From Thiotrichaceae bacterium (lineage in GTDB: Bacteria > Pseudomonadota > Gammaproteobacteria > SZUA-229): 5,981 nucleotides of DNA. Both the position numbers and the translations under genes were made by a program. Positions 1 through 5,737 of this stretch are shown here, in pieces (the first letter of the stretch is position 1; each line of letters begins with the position of its first letter). Below the pieces are notes generated by a model that was not told the origin of the DNA, ran no database searches, and worked only from the letters and a program-made list of their open reading frames with translations. The DNA lies in NCBI GenBank assembly GCA_002746365.1, contig NVWZ01000025.1, positions 24,655-30,635 of the forward strand. Direction: 5' to 3'.

Positions 1-135
1 GATTAACTGCAGACCACAGGAATCAACATTCCTTCGCTCACTCAGCCGTGTCATAATCTCATGTTGCCGCTGCATCTGCCTGGCGACATTATTTCGATTT
101 CCAGTTAATATATTTAGTATTTTAAAAAAATTCAT
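1..135 (-). CDS. Partial hypothetical protein, N-terminal 45 codons
   Basis: An ATG at 135-133 on the minus strand opens a frame that stays free of stops for 45 codons to the left edge, so the gene is cut by the window. The visible N-terminus begins MNFFKILNILTGNRNN and continues into a polar, Arg/Gln-rich stretch (RQMQRQHEIMTRLSERR) that could be a helix or short coiled coil. There is no clear signal peptide. The Shine-Dalgarno sequence is weak (AGATTAGA just upstream of the ATG). The upstream peroxidase gene, on the same strand, ends in a strong terminator, so this gene would need its own promoter within 136-257, where I see no convincing one. I do not recognise a family. The opposite strand is also open here (positions 2-235) but reads as an improbable Cys-rich product without an ATG start. 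The assignment is tentative. Confidence 0.42.
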   Translation of the reverse strand, partial: MNFFKILNILTGNRNNVARQMQRQHEIMTRLSERRNVDSCGLQLI

Positions 136-257
136 TCTAATCTGTCACATAAATAATAAGTCAAATATTACGAAGCACTCATTAATAAATAAGCACACCA
201 CAATAACTTTTCGACAAAACTTGCCAATACCTTAGCATTTTGCCATTTTCTATACAG

Positions 258-292
258 AAACAAAAACGGCAGCCAGATTGCTCTGACTGCCG
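258..292 (-). terminator. Rho-independent terminator of the di-heme peroxidase gene
   Basis: Read on the minus strand, an 11-bp stem (292-282 pairing with 277-267, CGGCAGTCAGA with TCTGGCTGCCG, one G-U pair) closes a GCAA tetraloop. It is followed directly by a T-tract (TTTTTGTTT, from the A-run at 258-266). It begins about 29 bases after the TAG stop of the peroxidase gene at 321-323, as expected for an intrinsic terminator. Confidence 0.9.
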
Positions 293-320
293 CTAGTGAT
301 TACTATGCTAACTTTTTTAA

Positions 321-1835
321 CTAGAGAAACTCTCCATTATTATCAATAGCGTTTAAACGTAATCCGTCTGGATTGGTGTCTGCTGCATCGGGTATCCATG
401 GCGCCAGACAAGCTCTGTCTATAACACAGGGGTCTGTCAGTGTTCTCAGGAATTCAACCAGGTCAACGACATTATCATCCGTGAAAGCGACATCTTGATG
501 AACCTTGTTTACATTGTTCGTCCGGTTTGTCTCTAATTGAGTCAAGGCAAACTGTGTATTCGTTAACATATCAGACGCCTGTATCGTTGGGTTTAACAGC
601 GAAAAATTATAAGTTGATATTGCGTCATTCGGATTTAACATGTGTCGAACTACCTCAGCCAATGTTGTATAGCCACCTGCGTGTCCCCAGGGCCCTGTTA
701 CTTCAACATTCAATAAAGTCGGTGTTCTAAACTTATACCTGTCCGCGTCGTCGCCGGTTTCTCTTGCGCGACCAAAATCGTCATTGGTCAAGGTGCCATT
801 ATCATCGCCTTTACCCCGGCCAATCTGCGGCATTGCCAACACATGAAATGACTCATCAGTGAAGAAATCACCGGAATGGCACGATGCACAATTCGCCCCG
901 CCATCTTCGAGTGTATTGAAAAACAACATGGCACCACGCTTAGCTGATTCAACAATGGCATCTTCATTACCCTCAACAAAATCTTTCCAGGGATTGTCCA
1001 CAAAAACCTGTGAGCGCTCATATTCACCAATGGCTTCAGCAATACGCCCATAGGTAATCGCTGGATCACCAAAAGCCGCGGTAAATTCAGCATCCCAACC
1101 GCTAAAAACCGTTAACTTAGCTTCCAGAGCGGTGCGCAATGCTGCATTAGTATTACCAAATTCAAACGTAAAACCACGCATTTCTTCGTGCGAAGTAACA
1201 GGGAATCGTGCTTGAGCCGCCGCTAAGGTCGTACCCGAATCTGGATCAGCTACACCAAATGCCGAATCCGGTGTACGAATACCCAAACCATCATCACCGT
1301 TTACACCTACCGTTTTACCTAAGCTTTCTACCCGACCATCATGAAATAATGCCTGATCCCACAAGCCAATATTAAATGTAGTAGGTGCGTTTCTGGGTAC
1401 GGTAGGTCCACCATCGTATACACCACCATCATCTGCTACTACCGCGCTATCATGAAAGCGACCTGGACCGAGCAAATCAGGCGTTTCAGCACCGACACCA
1501 ATCGGTAACGATAAGTTATCACCCCCACCCAGGGTAGGATGATGGCAGGTCACACAGGCTGAATCATTAATACCGCCCAGACCTTTGGTGAAGAAAAGTT
1601 TTTTACCTAGTTGAGCTTTAGCGTCTTCGATAACTGGCAGCGTTCTACCCGTGGTCGGGTCACCTGTTATACCGGCGGCAGCAACCAATGTTAGTAACGC
1701 TTCCACATTAACATTGCCGACATCTTCATTATCATCACTACAGCCTGCCAAAAACAGGCATGCAGTAAAAACCGGCACCATGACAATGTGTGATGCGCTT
1801 AAGCGCATATTCTTACTTCCAACATAATCTTTCAT
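321..1835 (-). CDS. Di-heme cytochrome c peroxidase family lipoprotein (bCcP/MauG superfamily)
   Basis: Exported di-heme c-type cytochrome, 504 residues. Two heme-attachment motifs are visible: CVTCH (94-98) and CASCH (316-320). Superfamily signatures are RNAPTTFN (148-155), FHDGR (164-168), EEM (217-219), which by eye matches the NPxEM stretch carrying the catalytic Glu of bacterial peroxidases, and TPTLLNVEVTGPWGHAGG (371-388). Met399 in VVRHM falls where the second heme usually takes its axial Met (bCcP) or Tyr (MauG), which favours a peroxidase-like enzyme. A lipobox LAGC (29-32) with Ser at +2 predicts an outer-membrane lipoprotein. At 504 residues it is longer than typical bCcP (about 320-360); the extra length lies around residues 110-150 and 175-210 and in a C-terminal tail with a Cys470/Cys476 pair. 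The start is uncertain: Met10 (ATG at 1808) has GGAAG seven bases upstream and gives a more typical lipoprotein signal. The barrel gene lies 252 bp upstream on the same strand. Substrate unknown. Confidence 0.92.
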   Translation of the reverse strand: MKDYVGSKNMRLSASHIVMVPVFTACLFLAGCSDDNEDVGNVNVEALLTLVAAAGITGDPTTGRTLPVIEDAKAQLGKKLFFTKGLGGINDSACVTCHHPTLGGGDNLSLPIGVGAETPDLLGPGRFHDSAVVADDGGVYDGGPTVPRNAPTTFNIGLWDQALFHDGRVESLGKTVGVNGDDGLGIRTPDSAFGVADPDSGTTLAAAQARFPVTSHEEMRGFTFEFGNTNAALRTALEAKLTVFSGWDAEFTAAFGDPAITYGRIAEAIGEYERSQVFVDNPWKDFVEGNEDAIVESAKRGAMLFFNTLEDGGANCASCHSGDFFTDESFHVLAMPQIGRGKGDDNGTLTNDDFGRARETGDDADRYKFRTPTLLNVEVTGPWGHAGGYTTLAEVVRHMLNPNDAISTYNFSLLNPTIQASDMLTNTQFALTQLETNRTNNVNKVHQDVAFTDDNVVDLVEFLRTLTDPCVIDRACLAPWIPDAADTNPDGLRLNAIDNNGEFL

Positions 1836-2087
1836 AACTCCAAACCCTTTTAAAACAAATTATTATTAAAATTCTTTCTTAGAATGCCGCACAAAAAATT
1901 AATCAGACAAAATCTTATATTTCGCACTACCATGCATCATAGAGCATCATCCTTATAATAACTATAAAAAAAATGTGAAACTGCGTAATTTTTATCCTGC
2001 CAAATTGCCAAAACACCTTTGCTTATATATCACCAAAACGAATAGTACTTATAGTACAGATGCCAACCCTCACTTTTGTAATGTCAC
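1836..2087 (-). other. Spacer between barrel and peroxidase genes
   Basis: This 252-bp AT-rich spacer separates two genes on the minus strand. I see no convincing intrinsic terminator after the barrel stop, so read-through from the barrel gene is possible. Small repeats are present: ATAGTAC twice (2042-2048, 2051-2057), GCATCAT twice 10 bp apart (1934-1940, 1944-1950), and an inverted repeat ATTCT-N5-AGAAT (1871-1885). No sigma-70 promoter stands out, so whether the peroxidase gene has its own promoter is undecided. Confidence 0.5.
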
Positions 2088-3245
2088 TTAAAAGGTGGTT
2101 TGCCAGCTCAATGCTACCGTCCAGTCCTTACTCATCTGTACACCATCAACCTTCTCATAAACAGGCGTTCCAACTTCGAGTGCCAACCGCTGGTTTTCTA
2201 CCCAACCGTCATTACCCAGAAAATTAACGCCTAGAAGCAGATTAACTTCATCGCGTCCATAATTTGCCGGGTCTGACAAAGGATTACCGCCGGTAATCAC
2301 AGTATCCCGCCCTTTAATCCCACCTTCTGATTTTACTGACACGCGCGCAGAAGTACTCACCCATGACTGCCATTGCTGCGCGACCCATGCTGTACCTTCA
2401 TAAACATTCCCAAGACGGTAATCTTCTTTATTATCGTAAAGACGCAAAGTTGCCATGAACTGCCCACCCCATGTTGTATCATTTTCTCTTGCCGTATAAG
2501 TAAAGCCTGGCATCAGATCAACCGTACCTGAGCCAAGTTGCATGCTGTATGGAAGGCGATCGACTCCAACCGTCTCATCCGGCGCTGTTCCCATCATCCC
2601 CGCAAATGGCGGGAGGACACTACCACTTTCTGTGATACTGCCTGTCGGTAAACTCACACCTGCATTCAGGTGGAAATTATGTACACCTTCGCTACCAAGA
2701 CGAATCAATGCAGCTACCTGTGTATCGCCAAGCCCCGAAGTTTCACCGGTAAATCGTCCGACGACATCGGTACCCATCATGCCTCGATAAGTCTGCATCC
2801 TCATTTCTTTCTCGATATAATTGAGCATAATCATCGCCGTGACATCATCAGATACGCCATACATTAGACCCAGCATATGCATACGCATATCCATCTCCAG
2901 CGGTGCAATCCTGTAATTTCCGGGTACGGTCATTATGCGCGGACTACCATCAGGCAAGTTACCCATACGCATCGATTCACCGCCAAGGTCATTCGTCATT
3001 AACGCAATCTCATCTGAGCTTACATCGTCCGTACCCGAACGCATGCCATCCATATGCATATTCATAAAACGATATGAAGTCATCCACTCACCTTTTTTCA
3101 TCAGGTGATCACCCATTACACCAACGGGAGCATGACTATCCGCTCGTTCGTGAACATGCTCTGCGTGAGCCAGAGTCATCACGTTACTTAAGGTCAATAT
3201 TGAAATAGCGGATAGTTTAGTTAATTTCTTTTTTAGCGTTTGCAT
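2088..3245 (-). CDS. Methionine-rich outer-membrane beta-barrel protein (transporter-like)
   Basis: Predicted outer-membrane protein of 385 residues, numbered from the ATG at 3245. It has a Sec signal peptide (KKK n-region, hydrophobic core, cleavage after TLAHA at 28) and a His-rich mature N-terminus (EHVHERADSH). The rest is alternating amphipathic strands ending WQTTF, whose terminal Phe is the usual BAM recognition signal. GLGD (171-174) and LPTG (199-202) resemble the barrel family of PF13557 (MetA-pathway, often annotated 'transporter'). It has no cysteine. It has 30 Met, 22 of them within residues 44-157, in runs such as MNMHMDGM and MDMRMHM. Start choice: ATG 3245 has GGAA six bases upstream; an in-frame TTG at 3257 and ATG at 3251 would put that GGAA inside or directly against the start. 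Composition and the adjacent di-heme lipoprotein suggest a role with copper or another soft metal, which is inference. The transported substrate, if any, is unknown. Confidence 0.85.
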   Translation of the reverse strand: MQTLKKKLTKLSAISILTLSNVMTLAHAEHVHERADSHAPVGVMGDHLMKKGEWMTSYRFMNMHMDGMRSGTDDVSSDEIALMTNDLGGESMRMGNLPDGSPRIMTVPGNYRIAPLEMDMRMHMLGLMYGVSDDVTAMIMLNYIEKEMRMQTYRGMMGTDVVGRFTGETSGLGDTQVAALIRLGSEGVHNFHLNAGVSLPTGSITESGSVLPPFAGMMGTAPDETVGVDRLPYSMQLGSGTVDLMPGFTYTARENDTTWGGQFMATLRLYDNKEDYRLGNVYEGTAWVAQQWQSWVSTSARVSVKSEGGIKGRDTVITGGNPLSDPANYGRDEVNLLLGVNFLGNDGWVENQRLALEVGTPVYEKVDGVQMSKDWTVALSWQTTF

Positions 3246-3282
3246 AGTCATTTCCAAAGTTAAGTTTGTTTGAAATCACTAT

Positions 3283-3299
3283 TACAGGTTTCGTGCCAA
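3283..3299 (-). promoter_or_regulatory. Sigma-54-like promoter element upstream of barrel gene
   Basis: On the minus strand TTGGCACG (3299-3292) matches the -24 consensus YTGGCACG exactly. It is followed by a 4-base spacer AAAC and then CTGTA (3287-3283) where TTGCW is expected. The -12 half matches only 3 of 5 and has GT instead of the usual GC. Transcription would begin near 3272, leaving a leader of about 27 bases before the ATG at 3245. The weak -12 half keeps this tentative. Confidence 0.3.
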
Positions 3300-3352
3300 C
3301 GTTTATCTTAATAATAATCAGCAACTTAAGTTTTTTAATGTTTTTTTATGTG

Positions 3353-3368
3353 TGTGATATAACTCAAA
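3353..3368 (-). promoter_or_regulatory. CRP/FNR-family binding site candidate
   Basis: TGTGATATAACTCAAA on the plus strand is TGTGA-N6-TCAAA, one base from the CRP palindrome. On the minus strand the inner part reads TTGAG-TTAT-ATCAC, 8 of 10 bases of the FNR consensus TTGAT-N4-ATCAA. It lies about 110 bp upstream of the barrel gene start. FNR-type control would suit a gene linked to a cytochrome peroxidase, but a single imperfect site is weak evidence. Confidence 0.35.
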
Positions 3369-3511
3369 ATGTAGGTTTTTTTTACACATTCTAAGAATTA
3401 TTAAGAACTTGCTGAGGAAGCAGGAAATTTAAAAGTGGTGTATTGGTTGGGCTACATTCTTTATTCATTTAACCCTTATTATTAACTGTTCTAAGCTTAT
3501 AAACCCCAAAT

Positions 3512-3540
3512 TTGCAATAAACCCCGCCTAAGACTACAAT
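3512..3540 (+). promoter_or_regulatory. Sigma-70 promoter of the toxin-antitoxin operon
   Basis: TTGCAA (3512-3517) and TACAAT (3535-3540) are separated by exactly 17 bp, matching the -35 (4 of 6) and -10 (5 of 6) consensus. Transcription should start near 3547, about 28 bases before the antitoxin ATG, inside the palindrome at 3543-3560. Confidence 0.65.
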
Positions 3541-3542
3541 GT

Positions 3543-3560
3543 AATACATAGTATTCATAC
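3543..3560. promoter_or_regulatory. Putative autoregulatory operator of the toxin-antitoxin operon
   Basis: Overlapping inverted repeats: AATAC-ATA-GTATT (3543-3555) and GTAT-TC-ATAC (3551-3560). They begin just after the -10 box and cover the predicted start site. Ribbon-helix-helix antitoxins usually repress their own operon by binding short palindromes in this position, so this is the likely operator. Confidence 0.55.
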
Positions 3561-3574
3561 AGATAGGTACCGTC

Positions 3575-3841
3575 ATGGGTGTAACTAGCATAAGACTTCA
3601 ACCTGAAATTGAAACTCCATTAGAAAAATTGGCAACCAAGCTTGATAGAAGTAAAAATTATCTAATTAATCAAGCAATTAAGGAGTTTCTTGCTCGTAAA
3701 TCAATTGACGAAAAAAAATGGAATGAAACACTAGAAGCATTAGAGTCAGTAAAATCAAACAGGGTCATTGACGAACAAGATGTCAATGAGTGGTTAGATG
3801 GCTGGGGTAAAGATAACGAGCAAAAACCGCCTAAAATATGA
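3575..3841 (+). CDS. Ribbon-helix-helix (CopG/RelB-like) antitoxin
   Basis: An 88-residue antitoxin of a type II toxin-antitoxin module. The N-terminus TSIRLQP (4-10) is the DNA-contacting beta strand of a ribbon-helix-helix fold. Helix A follows (about 11-22), and helix B begins at SKNYLINQAIKEFLAR (26-41). The acidic C-terminal half, with ALESVKSNRVIDEQDVNEWL (55-74) and then DGWG, resembles the toxin-binding tail of CopG-type antitoxins (xVxxWLxSWG). It should neutralise the toxin encoded directly downstream and, as a dimer, repress the shared promoter. The ATG at 3575 has AGGT 6-7 bases upstream. Its stop codon overlaps the toxin start (ATGA, 3838-3841), indicating translational coupling. 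GC over 3601-3840 is about 34 percent by count, clearly below sampled stretches of the flanking metabolic genes (48-52 percent), consistent with horizontal acquisition. Confidence 0.9.
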   Translation: MGVTSIRLQPEIETPLEKLATKLDRSKNYLINQAIKEFLARKSIDEKKWNETLEALESVKSNRVIDEQDVNEWLDGWGKDNEQKPPKI

Positions 3842-4131
3842 AGCTATCTTACTCCCGTGAAGCAATCAGCGATTTAATACGGCTAAGAGAATTCATTGTT
3901 TCAAAAAATCCTGAGGCTGCCCAAAAAATTGCCCAATCAATACAAAAAGGAATTGCACAGTTAAAAACTTTTCCCTATTTAGGCGTGGAGGTTGAACTGG
4001 CGCCTGATCCAGAAATGATACGGGATTTAATAATTGGTAATTATATTGCTCGTTATCTGATTCATCAAAAACATGTATATATTCTTAGAGTATGGCATCA
4101 CAAAGAAGAGCGCTTAGAACAAGTCAATTAA
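3838..4131 (+). CDS. RelE/ParE-family toxin
   Basis: A 97-residue toxin partner of the upstream antitoxin. The order of elements fits the RelE/ParE fold (PF05016): an N-terminal strand KLSYSREA, two helices (DLIRLREFI, and AAQKIAQSIQKGIAQLKTFP at 27-46), then strands IRDLIIGNYIARYLI (61-75) and VYILRVWHHKEER (80-92). The closing strand with an Arg-x-x-His pattern is typical of ParE. The split between ParE (gyrase poison) and RelE (ribosome-dependent mRNA cleavage) cannot be settled by eye; the LKTFPYLG segment and the partner's CopG type lean to ParE. It starts inside the antitoxin stop (ATGA) and so should be made at a controlled ratio to it. The plus-strand pair lies between two minus-strand genes, the pattern of an inserted, self-contained module. 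Confidence 0.9.
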   Translation: MKLSYSREAISDLIRLREFIVSKNPEAAQKIAQSIQKGIAQLKTFPYLGVEVELAPDPEMIRDLIIGNYIARYLIHQKHVYILRVWHHKEERLEQVN

Positions 4132-4140
4132 CGGCGACCG

Positions 4141-4160
4141 CAAAAAGCGCTTCGCGTTAT
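4141..4160. terminator. Weak hairpin between convergent toxin and kinase genes
   Basis: AGCGC (4146-4150) pairs with GCGTT (4154-4158) around a TTC loop, five pairs including one G-U. On the minus strand it is followed by TTTTT (from the A-run 4142-4146), so it could end kinase transcription; on the plus strand it is followed only by ATTTC. It lies in the 91-bp gap between the toxin and kinase stop codons. The short stem makes this uncertain. Confidence 0.3.
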
Positions 4161-4222
4161 TTCAAACGTTGTCCCGACAGAAACATTCGGAAATGACAGG
4201 TTAATTAATCTCATAAAAAAAT

Positions 4223-5101
4223 TCAAATCTCAACCAATACCCGCTCCATCATATCAACCGCCTGCCCACGATAGCCCCCACCAAACAAGTTCAAATGATT
4301 AATAATATGATAAAGATTATAAAAAACCTTTCGCACCTCAAAACCATCATCCAACGGCAAAACGTTTTGATACGCCGCATAAAAATCAGCGGTAAAGCCG
4401 CCAAATACATAAGTCATCGCAAGATCCGCCTCCCTGTCGCCATAATAAAATGCAGGATCAAATATTACCGGCGTTCCATCTGCCAGACCAGCCACATTAC
4501 CGCCCCATAAATCACCATGAAGCATGGCAGGCTGAATAGTTCGCCCTTCAAAAAGTTTATGCATATTGAGTAAAAGTTTGTCACCCAATACCTGCAGTTG
4601 CCCGCCGTAACCACTTTTTGCCGCAAGTTCGAGCTGATAGCCCAATCGCTGTGTACGCCAGAACTCGATCCAGTCACTGTGCCATGCATTCGGCTGATGC
4701 GTCGCACCGATGGTGTTATTCATTCGCCAGCCAAAACAATCTGCCGTCACCGTGTGCATCGAAGCGAGTTGTTCACCTAACAGGGACTGGTTGGAGCACT
4801 CCTTTAGCGGCAGGTATTCCATTACGATATAGCTTTGACTGGGATTGCTGCCAAAACAAACCGGTTTTGGCACTCTTATAGTATGACTTTCAGCCAGTTC
4901 TTCTAAACCTTCGGTTTCAGCAGCAAACATGTCTTCTCTGTCAGCTTGATTCGTCTTGACGAAATAGTGCCGGCCACTTGTATCAACCAACATAAATGCG
5001 GCGTTGATACTGCCACCTGGCAAATTTTCTGCCCGCTCCATTGAAAAAACATGACCGGTTACGGCTTCGATATGTTGAGCGATTCTTTTCCACTGCTCCA
5101 T
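4223..5101 (-). CDS. Fructosamine/ketosamine-3-kinase family protein
   Basis: A complete 292-residue cytoplasmic kinase of the fructosamine-kinase family (PF03881, E. coli YniA type). Such enzymes phosphorylate the 3-hydroxyl of protein-bound ketosamines, making the sugar adduct fall off and so repairing glycated proteins; bacterial members are reported to prefer ribulosamines and erythrulosamines. Visible motifs: P-loop GGSIN (29-33), FVKTN with the ATP-binding Lys49, Glu62 for the Lys salt bridge, hinge VMEYLPL (93-99), catalytic HGDLWGGN (195-202, Asp197), metal-binding FDPAFYYGDREADLAM (214-229, Asp215), and the family C-terminus YHIINHLNLFGGGY (264-277). All catalytic residues are present and the length is normal. 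The P-loop position that is a redox-active Cys in plant and animal enzymes is Ser31 here. A GAGAG sequence lies a few bases upstream of the ATG. It is transcribed away from the DnaA-box region and converges on the toxin gene. Confidence 0.93.
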   Translation of the reverse strand: MEQWKRIAQHIEAVTGHVFSMERAENLPGGSINAAFMLVDTSGRHYFVKTNQADREDMFAAETEGLEELAESHTIRVPKPVCFGSNPSQSYIVMEYLPLKECSNQSLLGEQLASMHTVTADCFGWRMNNTIGATHQPNAWHSDWIEFWRTQRLGYQLELAAKSGYGGQLQVLGDKLLLNMHKLFEGRTIQPAMLHGDLWGGNVAGLADGTPVIFDPAFYYGDREADLAMTYVFGGFTADFYAAYQNVLPLDDGFEVRKVFYNLYHIINHLNLFGGGYRGQAVDMMERVLVEI

Positions 5102-5423
5102 GACACTCTCACTATGATTATTTTTTGAAACTTAAAGACACCTCAGTAATTGTTTGTGCCCTTAAACACGTCTCTTTCATTAAATAGCTGTTTTAAGCAC
5201 TAAGTCACTGTTAATTTCGTAAAAAACAGCAGGTTTTACACAAGTAAATTACAAACACCTAATATACTAATCTTTTTTCCCACAAATTCGTTTTATCAAC
5301 ATGCTTGTCGTCAATTACAATATATAAGCCATTGTATTTATTATATATAAATTTTATGCTCAAAAAACAACCAAACTAACAAATAGGCTACTTTTATAGC
5401 AAAAAAACGACTAAATTAATTTT

Positions 5424-5444
5424 TTTTCCACAGAGTTATCCACA
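5424..5444 (+). promoter_or_regulatory. DnaA-box pair 1
   Basis: TTTTCCACA (5424-5432) and the perfect box TTATCCACA (5436-5444) lie 12 bp apart, start to start, in the same orientation. TGTGCGTAA at 5450-5458 is a one-mismatch box on the opposite strand, forming an imperfect palindrome with the second box. Confidence 0.7.
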
Positions 5445-5445
5445 G
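5428..5445 (+). repeat. Direct repeat copy 1 (DnaA-box pair unit)
   Basis: CCACAGAGTTATCCACAG recurs at 5742-5759 with one difference (G to C at the eighth base), 314 bp away in the same orientation. The repeat spans the end of one box-like element and one complete DnaA box, so the arrangement as well as the box is duplicated. Confidence 0.75.
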
Positions 5446-5561
5446 CTTTTGTGCGTAACTCGTCTTTTTTATATGAATTTAACCACTTAGAGCATATAAG
5501 CTAGAATTTTTATTAAGATATTACATTAAATAACTATTTCAAACACTGTAACAGAGAGCAC

Positions 5562-5570
5562 TTATACACA
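5562..5570 (+). promoter_or_regulatory. DnaA box (TTATACACA)
   Basis: This 9-mer matches TTWTNCACA exactly and is the form known from the E. coli R2 box. It lies between the two box groups at 5424-5444 and 5738-5790, in the same orientation as both. Confidence 0.55.
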
Positions 5571-5737
5571 CCCCGAGAAACATATTTTTATTCATCGGTC
5601 AAGCATAACTTTAACCCTAGCATTATAGATGCGAACATATTAACCAGTTGATATATATAGATATAATTATTACGAAAATATTTCATTAATATTACAAAAA
5701 AAAGACTAGCCAATAATAATAATTTCTGGTAGCAATT

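Larger units (their letters stand above)
3246..3574. other. Divergent regulatory intergenic region
   Basis: A 329-bp gap between the barrel gene (minus) and the antitoxin gene (plus) with no coding frame I would support. The left part, serving the barrel gene, holds the sigma-54-like element (3283-3299), an FNR/CRP-like site (3353-3368), several T-runs and the palindrome ATTCTAAGAAT (3388-3398). The right end (3512-3560) holds the toxin-antitoxin promoter and operator. Positions 3400-3510 show no recognisable element. Confidence 0.6.

Noticed and set aside
2..235. Plus-strand open frame of about 77 codons at the left edge
   Set aside because: No start is visible, the product is Cys-rich then low-complexity, and the minus strand gives a more natural N-terminus from an ATG in the same place.
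788..1093. Overlapping open frames inside the peroxidase, barrel and kinase genes
   Set aside because: They are out-of-frame or antisense shadows of well-supported genes, with no family features of their own.
3246..3257. TTG (3257) or ATG (3251) as start of the barrel gene
   Set aside because: Either would place the GGAA ribosome-binding sequence inside or directly against the start codon. The ATG at 3245 has it six bases upstream and gives a typical signal peptide.
4120..4185. Integron attC-like sequence after the toxin gene (CGCTTCGCGTTATTTC then AACGTTG resembles the right half of some attC sites), and GTTGGGC at 3446-3452 before the module
   Set aside because: The outer core sites do not fit: GTTGTCC is not GTTRRRY, no matching RYYYAAC lies at the left, the two arms do not pair well, and no partner core precedes the GTTGGGC upstream. 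Chance similarity is more likely.
5187..5230. Inverted repeat GCTGTTTT / AAAACAGC
   Set aside because: The arms are 8 bp with a 28-bp spacer, no T-tract follows, and the repeat is A/T-dominated; likely chance in AT-rich DNA.
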